Below are positions 50,546 to 60,158 of a stretch of DNA of 64,000 bases, in pieces. This DNA comes from Holophagaceae bacterium (GTDB taxonomy: Bacteria > Acidobacteriota > Holophagae > Holophagales > Holophagaceae). Position numbers and translations under genes: made by a program. Location: contig JADKJH010000001.1 of NCBI GenBank assembly GCA_016722505.1, positions 1,364,001 through 1,428,000 on the forward strand, in the 5' to 3' direction. Numbering within the stretch: position 1 is the stretch's first letter; every line of letters starts with the position of its first letter. The notes beneath the pieces are model-generated. The model was given only the letters and a program-made list of their open reading frames with translations. It was not told where the DNA came from and made no database searches.

Positions 50546-51505
50546 TCAGTGGGTGAGAGGCTTGGTCAGGACCAACCGTTGGGATTGATGAAAACCACAT
50601 ACGTGGAGGAAGCGGTTCAAGTCGAAGTCCTCCGGCGATACCTGGGTCCGCACATATTCGACCTGCAGGGTCGAGAGGTTGAGCAGCAATTGGGAGAGGA
50701 GCGCATGTCCGATGCCGGATCCCGCAAAGGCCGAGTGGACGCCGATGGCATCGACCACCGCGGCTTTGTCCACCTTGCCGAATTCACCATAATCGACGCT
50801 GGCCATGATGTATCCGGCGAGAACACCATCCTCCTCGGCCACCAGGGAGATCCGGATGCCTGATTCCGTGAGCATCTCCTTGAACTTGGCGGAAAAGTAG
50901 GCGGAACGGTCCCTGCCTGTGAGGCTGTGGTCGATGCGGACGACCTCCGCCAGGTCCGCCTCCTCGAGGGAACGGATCAAGAAGCGGTCCCGGGATAGAT
51001 CAATTGGATCGTCCGAATCACGATGTCGACCTTGTGGCAGTTCGCCTGGCTTCTCTTCCAGGGACGACGTGTCTCGCTCTAGGACCTGATGTGAAGACAG
51101 TCGGAAACCGGCGGAAGAAAAGAACATGACCATCGGGTGGTCGGACCAATTCACCTGGGTTCTAAGAATGCCCACTCTTCGTTCACTCGACTGCTTCTCG
51201 ATTTCACGCAGCAGCGCCTTCCCTATCCCATTCCTTTGGGCGCCGGAATCCACGCCAATGACATCCAGGACTGTGACCGCCTCCCGGCTTCCGAATTCCC
51301 CGGTTTGGATCCGAGCGAAGGCGTAACCCGCCAGATTCCCAAGCTCCATCGCGCCGCAAGTGATGAAGCTGCCGGGATCCTTGACGGCAGCGGCGAAACG
51401 TTTTTCCAGGAAATCCCTTCTTGGGTGCCCAGCTATCCGGTTCTCGATTTCGGAAACCCGGTCCAAGTCATCCATACGGAGTGAACGAATCGTCAGTTCG
51501 GACAT
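50546..51505 (-). CDS. Tandem GNAT-domain acetyltransferase
   Basis: 319 residues with two GNAT folds in a row. Domain 1 (~1-155) has VIGVDSGAQRNGIGKALLREIEK; domain 2 (~175-315) has DAIGVHSAFAGSGIGHALLSQLL, each an acetyl-CoA pyrophosphate loop. I start at 51505 (AAGGTA just upstream) rather than the in-frame 51565. It is upstream of oah in the same direction, 55 bases away. In other aromatic degraders GNAT enzymes acetylate and switch off aromatic-CoA ligases; that role here is only a suggestion, since no such ligase is visible. Confidence 0.8.
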   Translation of the reverse strand: MSELTIRSLRMDDLDRVSEIENRIAGHPRRDFLEKRFAAAVKDPGSFITCGAMELGNLAGYAFARIQTGEFGSREAVTVLDVIGVDSGAQRNGIGKALLREIEKQSSERRVGILRTQVNWSDHPMVMFFSSAGFRLSSHQVLERDTSSLEEKPGELPQGRHRDSDDPIDLSRDRFLIRSLEEADLAEVVRIDHSLTGRDRSAYFSAKFKEMLTESGIRISLVAEEDGVLAGYIMASVDYGEFGKVDKAAVVDAIGVHSAFAGSGIGHALLSQLLLNLSTLQVEYVRTQVSPEDFDLNRFLHVCGFHQSQRLVLTKPLTH

Positions 51506-51537
51506 TACCTTTCCCTTCCTCCAACGCCTAGACTCAA

Positions 51538-51575
51538 GGTTGATCGTGGTTACCTGTAGTAACATGCCATCAACC
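51538..51575. promoter_or_regulatory. Nested dyad between the divergent GNAT and SDR genes
   Basis: An outer pair GGTTGAT (51538-51544) / ATCAACC (51569-51575) encloses an inner pair GTTAC (51549-51553) / GTAAC (51559-51563) around almost the same centre. It lies in the 102-bp divergent gap, where an operator serving both genes, and so possibly the bcr/hcr operon, would be expected. The regulator is unknown. Confidence 0.5.
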
Positions 51576-51607
51576 CGCGTGAATCGAGGGACCTCATTGA
51601 GTGACCA

Positions 51608-52327
51608 ATGTCTCGTTTTCTAAACCTCGAAGGACGGGTCGCAGTGGTCACAGGCGGCGCCAGCGGGATCGGGTTGGCCATCACACGAGCTCTTATAGAT
51701 CAGGGCGTTCGTGTGCATGTATTTGATATTTCTGAAGGTGAGTGCCCATCATCCGCACCTTGCTGCTTTCATCCCTTGGATATCACTGATGCCAAGGCGG
51801 TGGCTCAGGCCGCCACGTCCATTTCGGAGCCCGTGAGTCTGCTAGTCAACAACGCGGGCATTACCCGGGACCGAAGCACGATCAAGATGAGCGACGATGA
51901 GTGGGCCTCGGTGTTATCCGTGAATCTGACGGGAGCCTTCAATATGGTGAGGGCCCTGGCGCCCGGAATGGTGCAGGCCGGGTATGGGCGGATCGTCAAC
52001 ATCACTTCCATCAATGGAATCCGCGGCAAATTCGGCCAGGCGAACTACAGTGCCTCCAAGGCGGGTCTCATCGGCCTGACCAAAACCTGGGCGCGGGAAT
52101 TCGGCCCCAAGGGAATCACGGTCAACGCGGTCGCGCCGGGCATGGTCATGACCTCCATGGCTTTGGCGCTTCCTGCGCAAATCCGTGAAAAGGCCCAGGC
52201 AGAAAGCGTTTTACCCGCGCTGGCCGAACCTCAGGATATCGCCAATGCAGTTCTCTTCCTGCTATCCGATGCCGCCCGGATGATCACCGGGGAAGTAATC
52301 CGGGTGGATGCCGGGCAGTGCATTTGA
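51608..52327 (+). CDS. Short-chain dehydrogenase/reductase (FabG-like)
   Basis: 239 residues with cofactor motif VTGGASGIGLAI, NNAGITRD, and the catalytic Ser-Tyr-Lys in ITSINGIRGK ... YSASKAG. The C-terminal GEVIRVDAGQCI is typical of 3-oxoacyl-ACP/CoA reductases, usually NADP(H)-dependent. In this island it may act on a 3-hydroxyacyl-CoA (reverse direction) or an alicyclic alcohol/ketone of a side pathway. Single-gene unit, convergent with the CoA-transferase gene. Confidence 0.85.
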   Translation: MSRFLNLEGRVAVVTGGASGIGLAITRALIDQGVRVHVFDISEGECPSSAPCCFHPLDITDAKAVAQAATSISEPVSLLVNNAGITRDRSTIKMSDDEWASVLSVNLTGAFNMVRALAPGMVQAGYGRIVNITSINGIRGKFGQANYSASKAGLIGLTKTWAREFGPKGITVNAVAPGMVMTSMALALPAQIREKAQAESVLPALAEPQDIANAVLFLLSDAARMITGEVIRVDAGQCI

Positions 52328-52355
52328 CGCCACTCCCGTTCGCTTTGAAGGGAAA

Positions 52356-52402
52356 AAGCCAAGGGGACGGGCACGAGGTTTTATTCGTGAATCTTGTGGC
52401 TT
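52356..52402. terminator. Possible bidirectional terminator between SDR and CoA-transferase genes
   Basis: AAGCCA (52356-52361) and TGGCTT (52397-52402) enclose a second pair CACGA (52372-52376) / TCGTG (52385-52389). It lies in the 105-bp convergent gap, with A-runs on the left side that would read as a U-run on the minus strand. Strength uncertain. Confidence 0.35.
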
Positions 52403-52432
52403 CGGGCTGCATGACCGGCGGAATTACACCAA

Positions 52433-53695
52433 CTACCGCCAGAACCCGGCGATTTCCAGGTCTTCCCGATCATCCGGATGCGCCAGTTTTATGAGCGCCT
52501 TGGCCCTTTCGTGCAGGGTCTTGCCGGCGAGATCTGCCACACCGTATTCGGTCACGATGTAGTGGACATGGGCCCGCGTGGTCACGACACCCGCACCAGG
52601 CTTGAGCTGTGGAACGATGCGGGGCATCCCTTTCAGGGTGCGGCTGGAGAGGGCGATGATGGGCTTGCCGCCTACGGAAAGAGAGGCGCCACGGATGAAA
52701 TCCATCTGGCCACCGACTCCGGAGATGATGCGGCTGCCGATGGAGTCGGCGCAAACCTGGCCTGTGAGATCAATCTCGACCGCTGAGTTGATGGCGGTGG
52801 CTTTCTGGTTGCGGGCGATGTTCGTCGGGTTGTTGATGTAGGCGATATCCAGTAGAACCGCAGCCGGATTGTCGTCAATGAAGTCGAAGAGCGCCCGTGA
52901 TCCCATGACGAAGCCGCCCACGATCTTGCCGGGATGGATCTTTTTCATGCTGTTGTCCACGGCGCCGGATTGGATCAGGGCGAAGGCACCCTCGCTCCAC
53001 ATCTCGGTGTGGATGCCCAGATGCTTGTGATGGTGCAAGGCCGCGAGCACGGCATCGGGAACCGCGCCGATCCCCATCTGGAGTGTGGCGCCGTCCTCGA
53101 TGAGCGAACTCGCATGGCGCCCGATGGCCCGTTCGATGTCGGTCAAGGCTGGGGCGGGGGATTCCGGGATTTCTTCGTTCACTTCGACCCAGTGGTGGAT
53201 TCGGTCGATGTGGATGAAGCCATCCCCATGGACCCGCGGCATTCGCGGATTCACCTGGGCGATGATCACCTTCGCGGTTTCCGACGCGGCCCGCGCCACG
53301 TCCACCGATGTGCCCAAGGAGCAGTATCCGTGGGCATCCGGCGGGCTCACGTGGAGCAGGGCGACATCGGGCGTGCGGCGTCCGGACCGGAAGAGAGCTG
53401 GAATTTCGGAAAGGAAGCAGGGCAGGTAATCAATGCGCTCGCTGCCGACCTTCCCCCGCATGTTGTGGCCCACGAACAGATTGGTGACGCGGAAGGAATC
53501 GGTGTAACGCTCTTCTGCCGGGGCCCCGGCTCCAGCCGTGTGCAGATGCATGAGCTCAACGTTGCGAAGTTCTGGGGAGCGCTGCAATAAGGCGTCCAGG
53601 AGCACCAAGGGCGTAGCGGAACCACCGTGGATGAAGACCCGCTGACCCGACTGGATCCCGGAAACGGCAGACAAGGCATCGGCTTGACGTGGCAT
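52433..53695 (-). CDS. Acetyl-CoA hydrolase/transferase family CoA-transferase
   Basis: 420 residues from ATG 53695, which has AGGAGG seven bases upstream (a frame-open start at 53803 has none). Blocks of the Cat1/Cat2/4-hydroxybutyrate CoA-transferase family: GQRVFIHGGSATPLVLLDAL, GIGAVPDAVLAALHHHKHLGIHTEMWSEG, GGQMDFIRGASLSVGGKPI and HYIVTEYGVADLAGKTLHERA. It moves CoA between acids, commonly from acetyl-CoA or succinyl-CoA. It could activate an aromatic or dicarboxylic acid for the island without spending ATP; the acceptor is not determinable. Confidence 0.87.
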   Translation of the reverse strand: MPRQADALSAVSGIQSGQRVFIHGGSATPLVLLDALLQRSPELRNVELMHLHTAGAGAPAEERYTDSFRVTNLFVGHNMRGKVGSERIDYLPCFLSEIPALFRSGRRTPDVALLHVSPPDAHGYCSLGTSVDVARAASETAKVIIAQVNPRMPRVHGDGFIHIDRIHHWVEVNEEIPESPAPALTDIERAIGRHASSLIEDGATLQMGIGAVPDAVLAALHHHKHLGIHTEMWSEGAFALIQSGAVDNSMKKIHPGKIVGGFVMGSRALFDFIDDNPAAVLLDIAYINNPTNIARNQKATAINSAVEIDLTGQVCADSIGSRIISGVGGQMDFIRGASLSVGGKPIIALSSRTLKGMPRIVPQLKPGAGVVTTRAHVHYIVTEYGVADLAGKTLHERAKALIKLAHPDDREDLEIAGFWR

Positions 53696-53973
53696 GGAAA
53701 CTCCTCCTGAGTGAACGTGCAATGTATTGAGAAATGCTGAGTTTGTTGGCTCCGTGCCCGCCATATCCGGCGTCCAAATTGAACCTGGACCAAGGTTGAC
53801 CACAATTGCCAGTGCCTTGGATCAATTTTCCCCGCAGGGGCGGATCCGTGTCATCGGGAATGAAAGACAGGGATCCTGATGAAATCTTGATGTCCGCCCA
53901 ATCCGTCTTGACGCTTTCCTGACAGAAAACGCCACAGTCTGGTCCCTGGCCCGAGTAGGGCTTGGGGGACGGA

Positions 53974-55341
53974 ATGCGTCGAAGCACGATCCTGGGAATG
54001 GCATTGTTGATGCCGGGAATTATTTGGGCTCAAGGGACCGACCCCGCAGGCCCAGCAATGGCACCCCCGCCTCCCGCGGTGGTTCCGGCACCCTTCGCCT
54101 TCGCAGATTTCACCTGGCTCAATGGTGGCGGACGCCAGAAAGAGGCGATCCTCGACACGAAATACTTCACCGGCGAATTCCGGGCCGATGTGAACTATGT
54201 TTACGACTTCAACCATCCCAAGGACCACACCCTGGTGGGCTCCAGCGAGCTGGGCCGCACCAACGAGATCCACGTCCAGCAGCTGGGCATCGGCGGCGAT
54301 TTCCATTGGGAGAACGTCCGCGGCCGCATCATGACCCAGTTCGGCCTGTACTCGACCATGACGCCCCGCAACGACGCGAGCCCCACCAAGGGCCAGTGGC
54401 AGACCGACAACGCCTACCGCTACATCTCAGAAGCCTATGGCGGATACCACTGGGACGCGATGAACGGCATCAACCTCGATGCGGGCATTTTCATGTCCTA
54501 TGTCGGCCTTTTCAGTTATTACAACTTCGACAACTGGGCCTACCAACCTTCCTATGTTTCCTCCAACACGCCCTGGTTCTTCAACGGCCTGCGGCTCCAG
54601 GTCTTCCCCAGCGACAAACTGAAGTTCGAATTGTGGGTCACCAACGGCTGGCAGTCCTACAACATGTTCAACAACACGCCGGGCATCGGCGGAAACGTCA
54701 CCTGGTCGCCGAATGGCAATGTCAGGGTCATCTCGAACAACTACTTCCTCGGTGCCGACACCCTCGGCAACCAGAAGCGCACCCGCAGGCACACGGACAA
54801 CAGCATCGAGTGGAAGTATTGGGACCAGCCCGACCACTTCCTTTCCAAGATGGCCACGACCTTCACTTTCGACCTGGGTGATGAACAGGGTGGCGGCGTG
54901 AGCCGCTCGGGCACGCCAACTGAGCCCAAGCAGTACTTTGCCGGGTGGATGCTCTACAACCGCTTCTGGTTCGCCCATGACCGGCACGCGCTCACGATTG
55001 GAGGTGGCGCCATCTCCAATCCGGGCCGCTACCTCGTGCTGGTTCCGCCTATCAATGGCGCCACCGCAGCCTCTGGGACACCTTATTTCACGGCCAATCC
55101 CGGCGATCCCTACCACGCCTGGGACTGGTCAGCGACCTATGACTACATGCCGAACCAGTGGATCACCTTCCGGGGCGAGTTCAACCGCCGCGGCGCGAAC
55201 GTGCCCTACTTCGCTGGTTCTGGCGGTGTGACTCCTCCCGGCGGCAACCAGGGCGCACCGGGTTCGGTCGTCCAGGACTGGGCCCCGGATCTCCGCAAGC
55301 TGGAGAGCCGACTGACCTTCGCTCTCCTTGTCAAATTTTAA
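53974..55341 (+). CDS. Outer-membrane beta-barrel protein (porin-like)
   Basis: 455 residues from ATG 53974, where GGGGGAC lies just upstream. A signal peptide (~1-20, ILGMALLMPGIIWAQ) and a Pro/Ala linker precede a region of alternating aromatic beta-strands (FRADVNYVYDFN, FELWVTNGWQSYN, ESRLTFALLVKF) ending in Phe, as outer-membrane barrels do. It resembles the OmpL/BBP2-type putative porins. It lies 15 bases before the small membrane gene and the kdp operon in the same direction, so it could be transcribed with them and pass ions across the outer membrane. Confidence 0.8.
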   Translation: MRRSTILGMALLMPGIIWAQGTDPAGPAMAPPPPAVVPAPFAFADFTWLNGGGRQKEAILDTKYFTGEFRADVNYVYDFNHPKDHTLVGSSELGRTNEIHVQQLGIGGDFHWENVRGRIMTQFGLYSTMTPRNDASPTKGQWQTDNAYRYISEAYGGYHWDAMNGINLDAGIFMSYVGLFSYYNFDNWAYQPSYVSSNTPWFFNGLRLQVFPSDKLKFELWVTNGWQSYNMFNNTPGIGGNVTWSPNGNVRVISNNYFLGADTLGNQKRTRRHTDNSIEWKYWDQPDHFLSKMATTFTFDLGDEQGGGVSRSGTPTEPKQYFAGWMLYNRFWFAHDRHALTIGGGAISNPGRYLVLVPPINGATAASGTPYFTANPGDPYHAWDWSATYDYMPNQWITFRGEFNRRGANVPYFAGSGGVTPPGGNQGAPGSVVQDWAPDLRKLESRLTFALLVKF

Positions 55342-55356
55342 ACCTTGCGTGATGCC

Positions 55357-55536
55357 ATGCACCTGACCCTTCCCTGGTACCTCCCCTTCAACCTCTTTGT
55401 GGCCTGGATCGGTTGTCGGACCGCTCTGCAGATGTGGAAAGAGAAGCGTACCCGGGCGGATGTGCTGCTGATGCTCGCCCTGACTTTGCTTCCGCTGGCC
55501 CTCTGGCTCTTCATTCAATTCTTTCCCCAGGAGTAG
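55357..55536 (+). CDS. Small membrane protein with two helices before kdpF
   Basis: 59 residues from ATG 55357 (a TTG at 55345 is also in frame). Two hydrophobic helices: LPWYLPFNLFVAWIGCRTALQMW and VLLMLALTLLPLALWLFIQFF, with a basic loop KEKRTRAD between them. No family recognised. It lies between the beta-barrel gene and kdpF, two bases before kdpF, so it is probably co-expressed with the potassium pump. Confidence 0.65.
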   Translation: MHLTLPWYLPFNLFVAWIGCRTALQMWKEKRTRADVLLMLALTLLPLALWLFIQFFPQE

Positions 55537-55538
55537 GC

Positions 55539-55631
55539 ATGTCCACCACGATGCTGATCGCAGCAATCCTGACGCTGGCCCTGCTGGGCTACCTGATCTT
55601 CGCGTTGCTGAAGCCGGAGAAATTCCAATGA
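55539..55631 (+). CDS. kdpF: Potassium-transporting ATPase small subunit KdpF
   Basis: 30 residues: MSTTMLIAAILTLALLGYLIFALLKPEKF, one membrane helix with the LLKPEKF end typical of KdpF. It stabilises the KdpFABC complex. Its stop overlaps the kdpA start in ATGA. The position directly before kdpA makes the assignment firm despite its length. Confidence 0.93.
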   Translation: MSTTMLIAAILTLALLGYLIFALLKPEKFQ

Positions 55632-57333
55632 CCCACGCCTGGATCCAAAACATCCTCTTCCTGGTTCTGCTCCTGGCCTTGGCCGTTCCTTTGGGGCCAT
55701 TCATCGCCAAGGTGATGGAAGGGGAGCGCACCTTCCTCCATCCCGTGCTGGGGCCCGTGGAGCGGGGTTTCTACCGCCTCATGGGCATCTCGGGGGAAGA
55801 AGACATGGGCTGGAAGACCTATGCCTGGGCTATCACCCTGTTCAATCTGCTCGGGATCGCGGCCGTTTTCCTGCTGCAAAAAATCCAGGCGGTCCCTGTC
55901 CTGAACCCTGAAGCCATGGTCAAGGTGCCCACGGACCTCGCCTTCAATACGGCGGTGAGCTTCACGACCAACACCAATTGGCAGGCCTATGGCGGCGAGA
56001 CCACCCTGAGCTACCTCACCCAGATGCTGGGTCTCACGGTGCAGAACTTCCTGTCGGCGGCGACCGGGATCGCCGTCCTGGTGGCGTTGATCCGTGGCCT
56101 AGTCCGACGCACAGCAGATGGCATCGGCAATGCCTGGGCGGACCTGATCCGCAGCACCCTCTATGTGTTGCTTCCGCTCAGCCTGGTCATCGCCCTCCTG
56201 TTGGTTTCCCAGGGTGCCATCCAGAACTTCTCGGCTTACGTCCATACCGCTTCAGGACAGATCATCGCCATGGGACCCGCCGCTTCCCAGGTGGCCATCA
56301 AGATGCTTGGAACCAACGGCGGCGGCTTCTTCAATGCGAATTCCGCCCACCCCTTCGAGAATCCGACGGCTTTCAGCAATCTGATCCACATGCTCGCCAT
56401 CTTTGTGATACCGACCGCCCTTTGTCTGACTTTCGGCCGGATGGTCAAGGACAAGCGCCAGGGCTGGGCGCTTCTTGCGGCTATGACCGTCATCTTTGTG
56501 GGCGCCCTGGCTGTCACCACCTGGGCCGAGGCCAAAGGAAATCCGGGCTTGAAGGCGCTACCCGTGGACCAGGTCGTTTCCGTCCAGCAGGGCGGGGGCA
56601 ACATGGAGGGCAAGGAAGTCCGCTTCGGCACCGGTGCCACCAGCCTTTTCGCCACCATCACGACTGCAGCTTCCTGTGGCGCGGTCAATGGCCAGCATGA
56701 TTCCTTCACACCCTTGGGCGGCCTGGTTCCGCTTTGGTTGATCGAGCTGGGAGAGGTCGCCTTCGGCGGCGTCGGATCGGGCCTGTACGGGATGCTGATG
56801 TTCGCCCTGGTGGGCGTCTTCATCGGCGGCTTGATGGTAGGTCGCACGCCTGAGTATCTGGGGAAGAAGATCGAAGCCTTCGAGATGAAGATGGCTTCCA
56901 TCGCCATCCTTCTGCCCTCCGCGGCGATCCTGCTTGGTACCGCCGTGGCGGTGCTCCTGCCCGTGGCCACGGCCTCTGTATCCAACCCCGGACCGCATGG
57001 TTTCACCCAGATCCTGTATGCCTTCAGCAGCGCCACCCAGAACAACGGCAGCGCCTTCGGCGGCCTGAGCGCCAACATCCCCTTCTACAACTACGGCCTG
57101 GCGCTGGCCATGATCGTGGGGCGTTTCGGTGTGATCTTTCCGGTGCTCGCCATCGCCGGATCCCTGGGCAGCAAGAAGGCCACACCCGAGAGCTTGGGCA
57201 CACTGCCCACGCACACGCCGCTCTTCGTGGGCGTGCTGGTCAGCGTGGTGCTGCTGGTGGGCGCGCTCACCTACCTGCCGGCATTGGCGTTGGGGCCCAT
57301 CGCCGAACAATTATCGCTTCGCGGAGTCACCCG

Positions 57334-57337
<4 letters not shown>
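55628..57337 (+). CDS. kdpA: Potassium-transporting ATPase subunit A
   Basis: 569 residues, the channel-like, potassium-binding inner-membrane subunit. Selectivity-filter-type loops are visible: FTTNTNWQAYGGET, LGTNGGGFFNANSAHPFENPT, TAASCGAVNGQHDSFTPLGG and SSATQNNGSAFGGLSANIPFYN. About ten membrane helices. It belongs to the kdpFABC high-affinity uptake pump used at low external potassium. Overlaps kdpB by four bases. Confidence 0.98.
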
Positions 57338-59418
<2,081 letters not shown>

Positions 59419-59427
59419 GGAGCTCCC

Positions 59428-60015
59428 ATGAACCTCCAACTCCGCCCCGCCCTAGTATCCTTCGTTGCGCTCAGCATCCTTACGGGCCTCGCTTATCCCG
59501 TCCTCGTCGCGGGCCTGGCCAAGGTCATCTTCCCCCGGCAGGCCGCCGGAAGTCTTCTTCACAAAGATGGCAAGGTGATCGGCTCCGAGCTCATCGGTCA
59601 ATCCTTCACAGATCCCGGACATTTCTGGGGGCGCCCTTCGGCAACCTCCGGTCCCGATGGTAAGCCGCTGCCCTACAACGGCGGCAACAGCGGCGGCAGC
59701 AATCTGGCTTCCAGCAATCCAGACTTGAAGAAAGCCGTGGAAGAACGCATCGCAATTCTGAAGGCCGCAGATGTGGAGCAGCAGGGCCCGGTGCCAGTGG
59801 ATCTCGTCACAGCCTCCGGCAGCGGCCTGGATCCCCATATCAGCCCCGCCGCCGCGGCTTTCCAGGTTCATCGTGTGGCCAAAGCCCGAGGCCTGGATGA
59901 AGCCACGGTTCGCGCCCTGGTGGAAACCCGCACTGAACCACCTCAATTCGGCGTGCTGGGGGATGCCTGTGTGAATGTGCTGAAACTGAACATGGATCTG
60001 GATGGATTGCGTTGA
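59428..60015 (+). CDS. kdpC: Potassium-transporting ATPase subunit C
   Basis: 195 residues with a single N-terminal membrane helix (LVSFVALSILTGLAYPVLVAGLA) and the periplasmic domain: GSELIGQSFTDPGHFWGRPSAT, GGSNLASSNP and GLDPHISPAAAAFQVHRVAKARG. GGAG precedes the start by seven bases. It assists ATP binding or complex assembly in KdpFABC. A 143-bp gap follows before kdpD. Confidence 0.97.
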   Translation: MNLQLRPALVSFVALSILTGLAYPVLVAGLAKVIFPRQAAGSLLHKDGKVIGSELIGQSFTDPGHFWGRPSATSGPDGKPLPYNGGNSGGSNLASSNPDLKKAVEERIAILKAADVEQQGPVPVDLVTASGSGLDPHISPAAAAFQVHRVAKARGLDEATVRALVETRTEPPQFGVLGDACVNVLKLNMDLDGLR

Positions 60016-60158
60016 ACTGCGACGGCATTTTGTGAAGGAAAACGGTGTGGATGATTCGTCGCGCAAGAAGCTGCAGGTGCCTATCTGAACATCCCTGCCG
60101 CCTTCGTGCGCTCAAGCTTTTGCGGGCCATGCGCGGGTCCGGGGAATAAGCTATCCCC

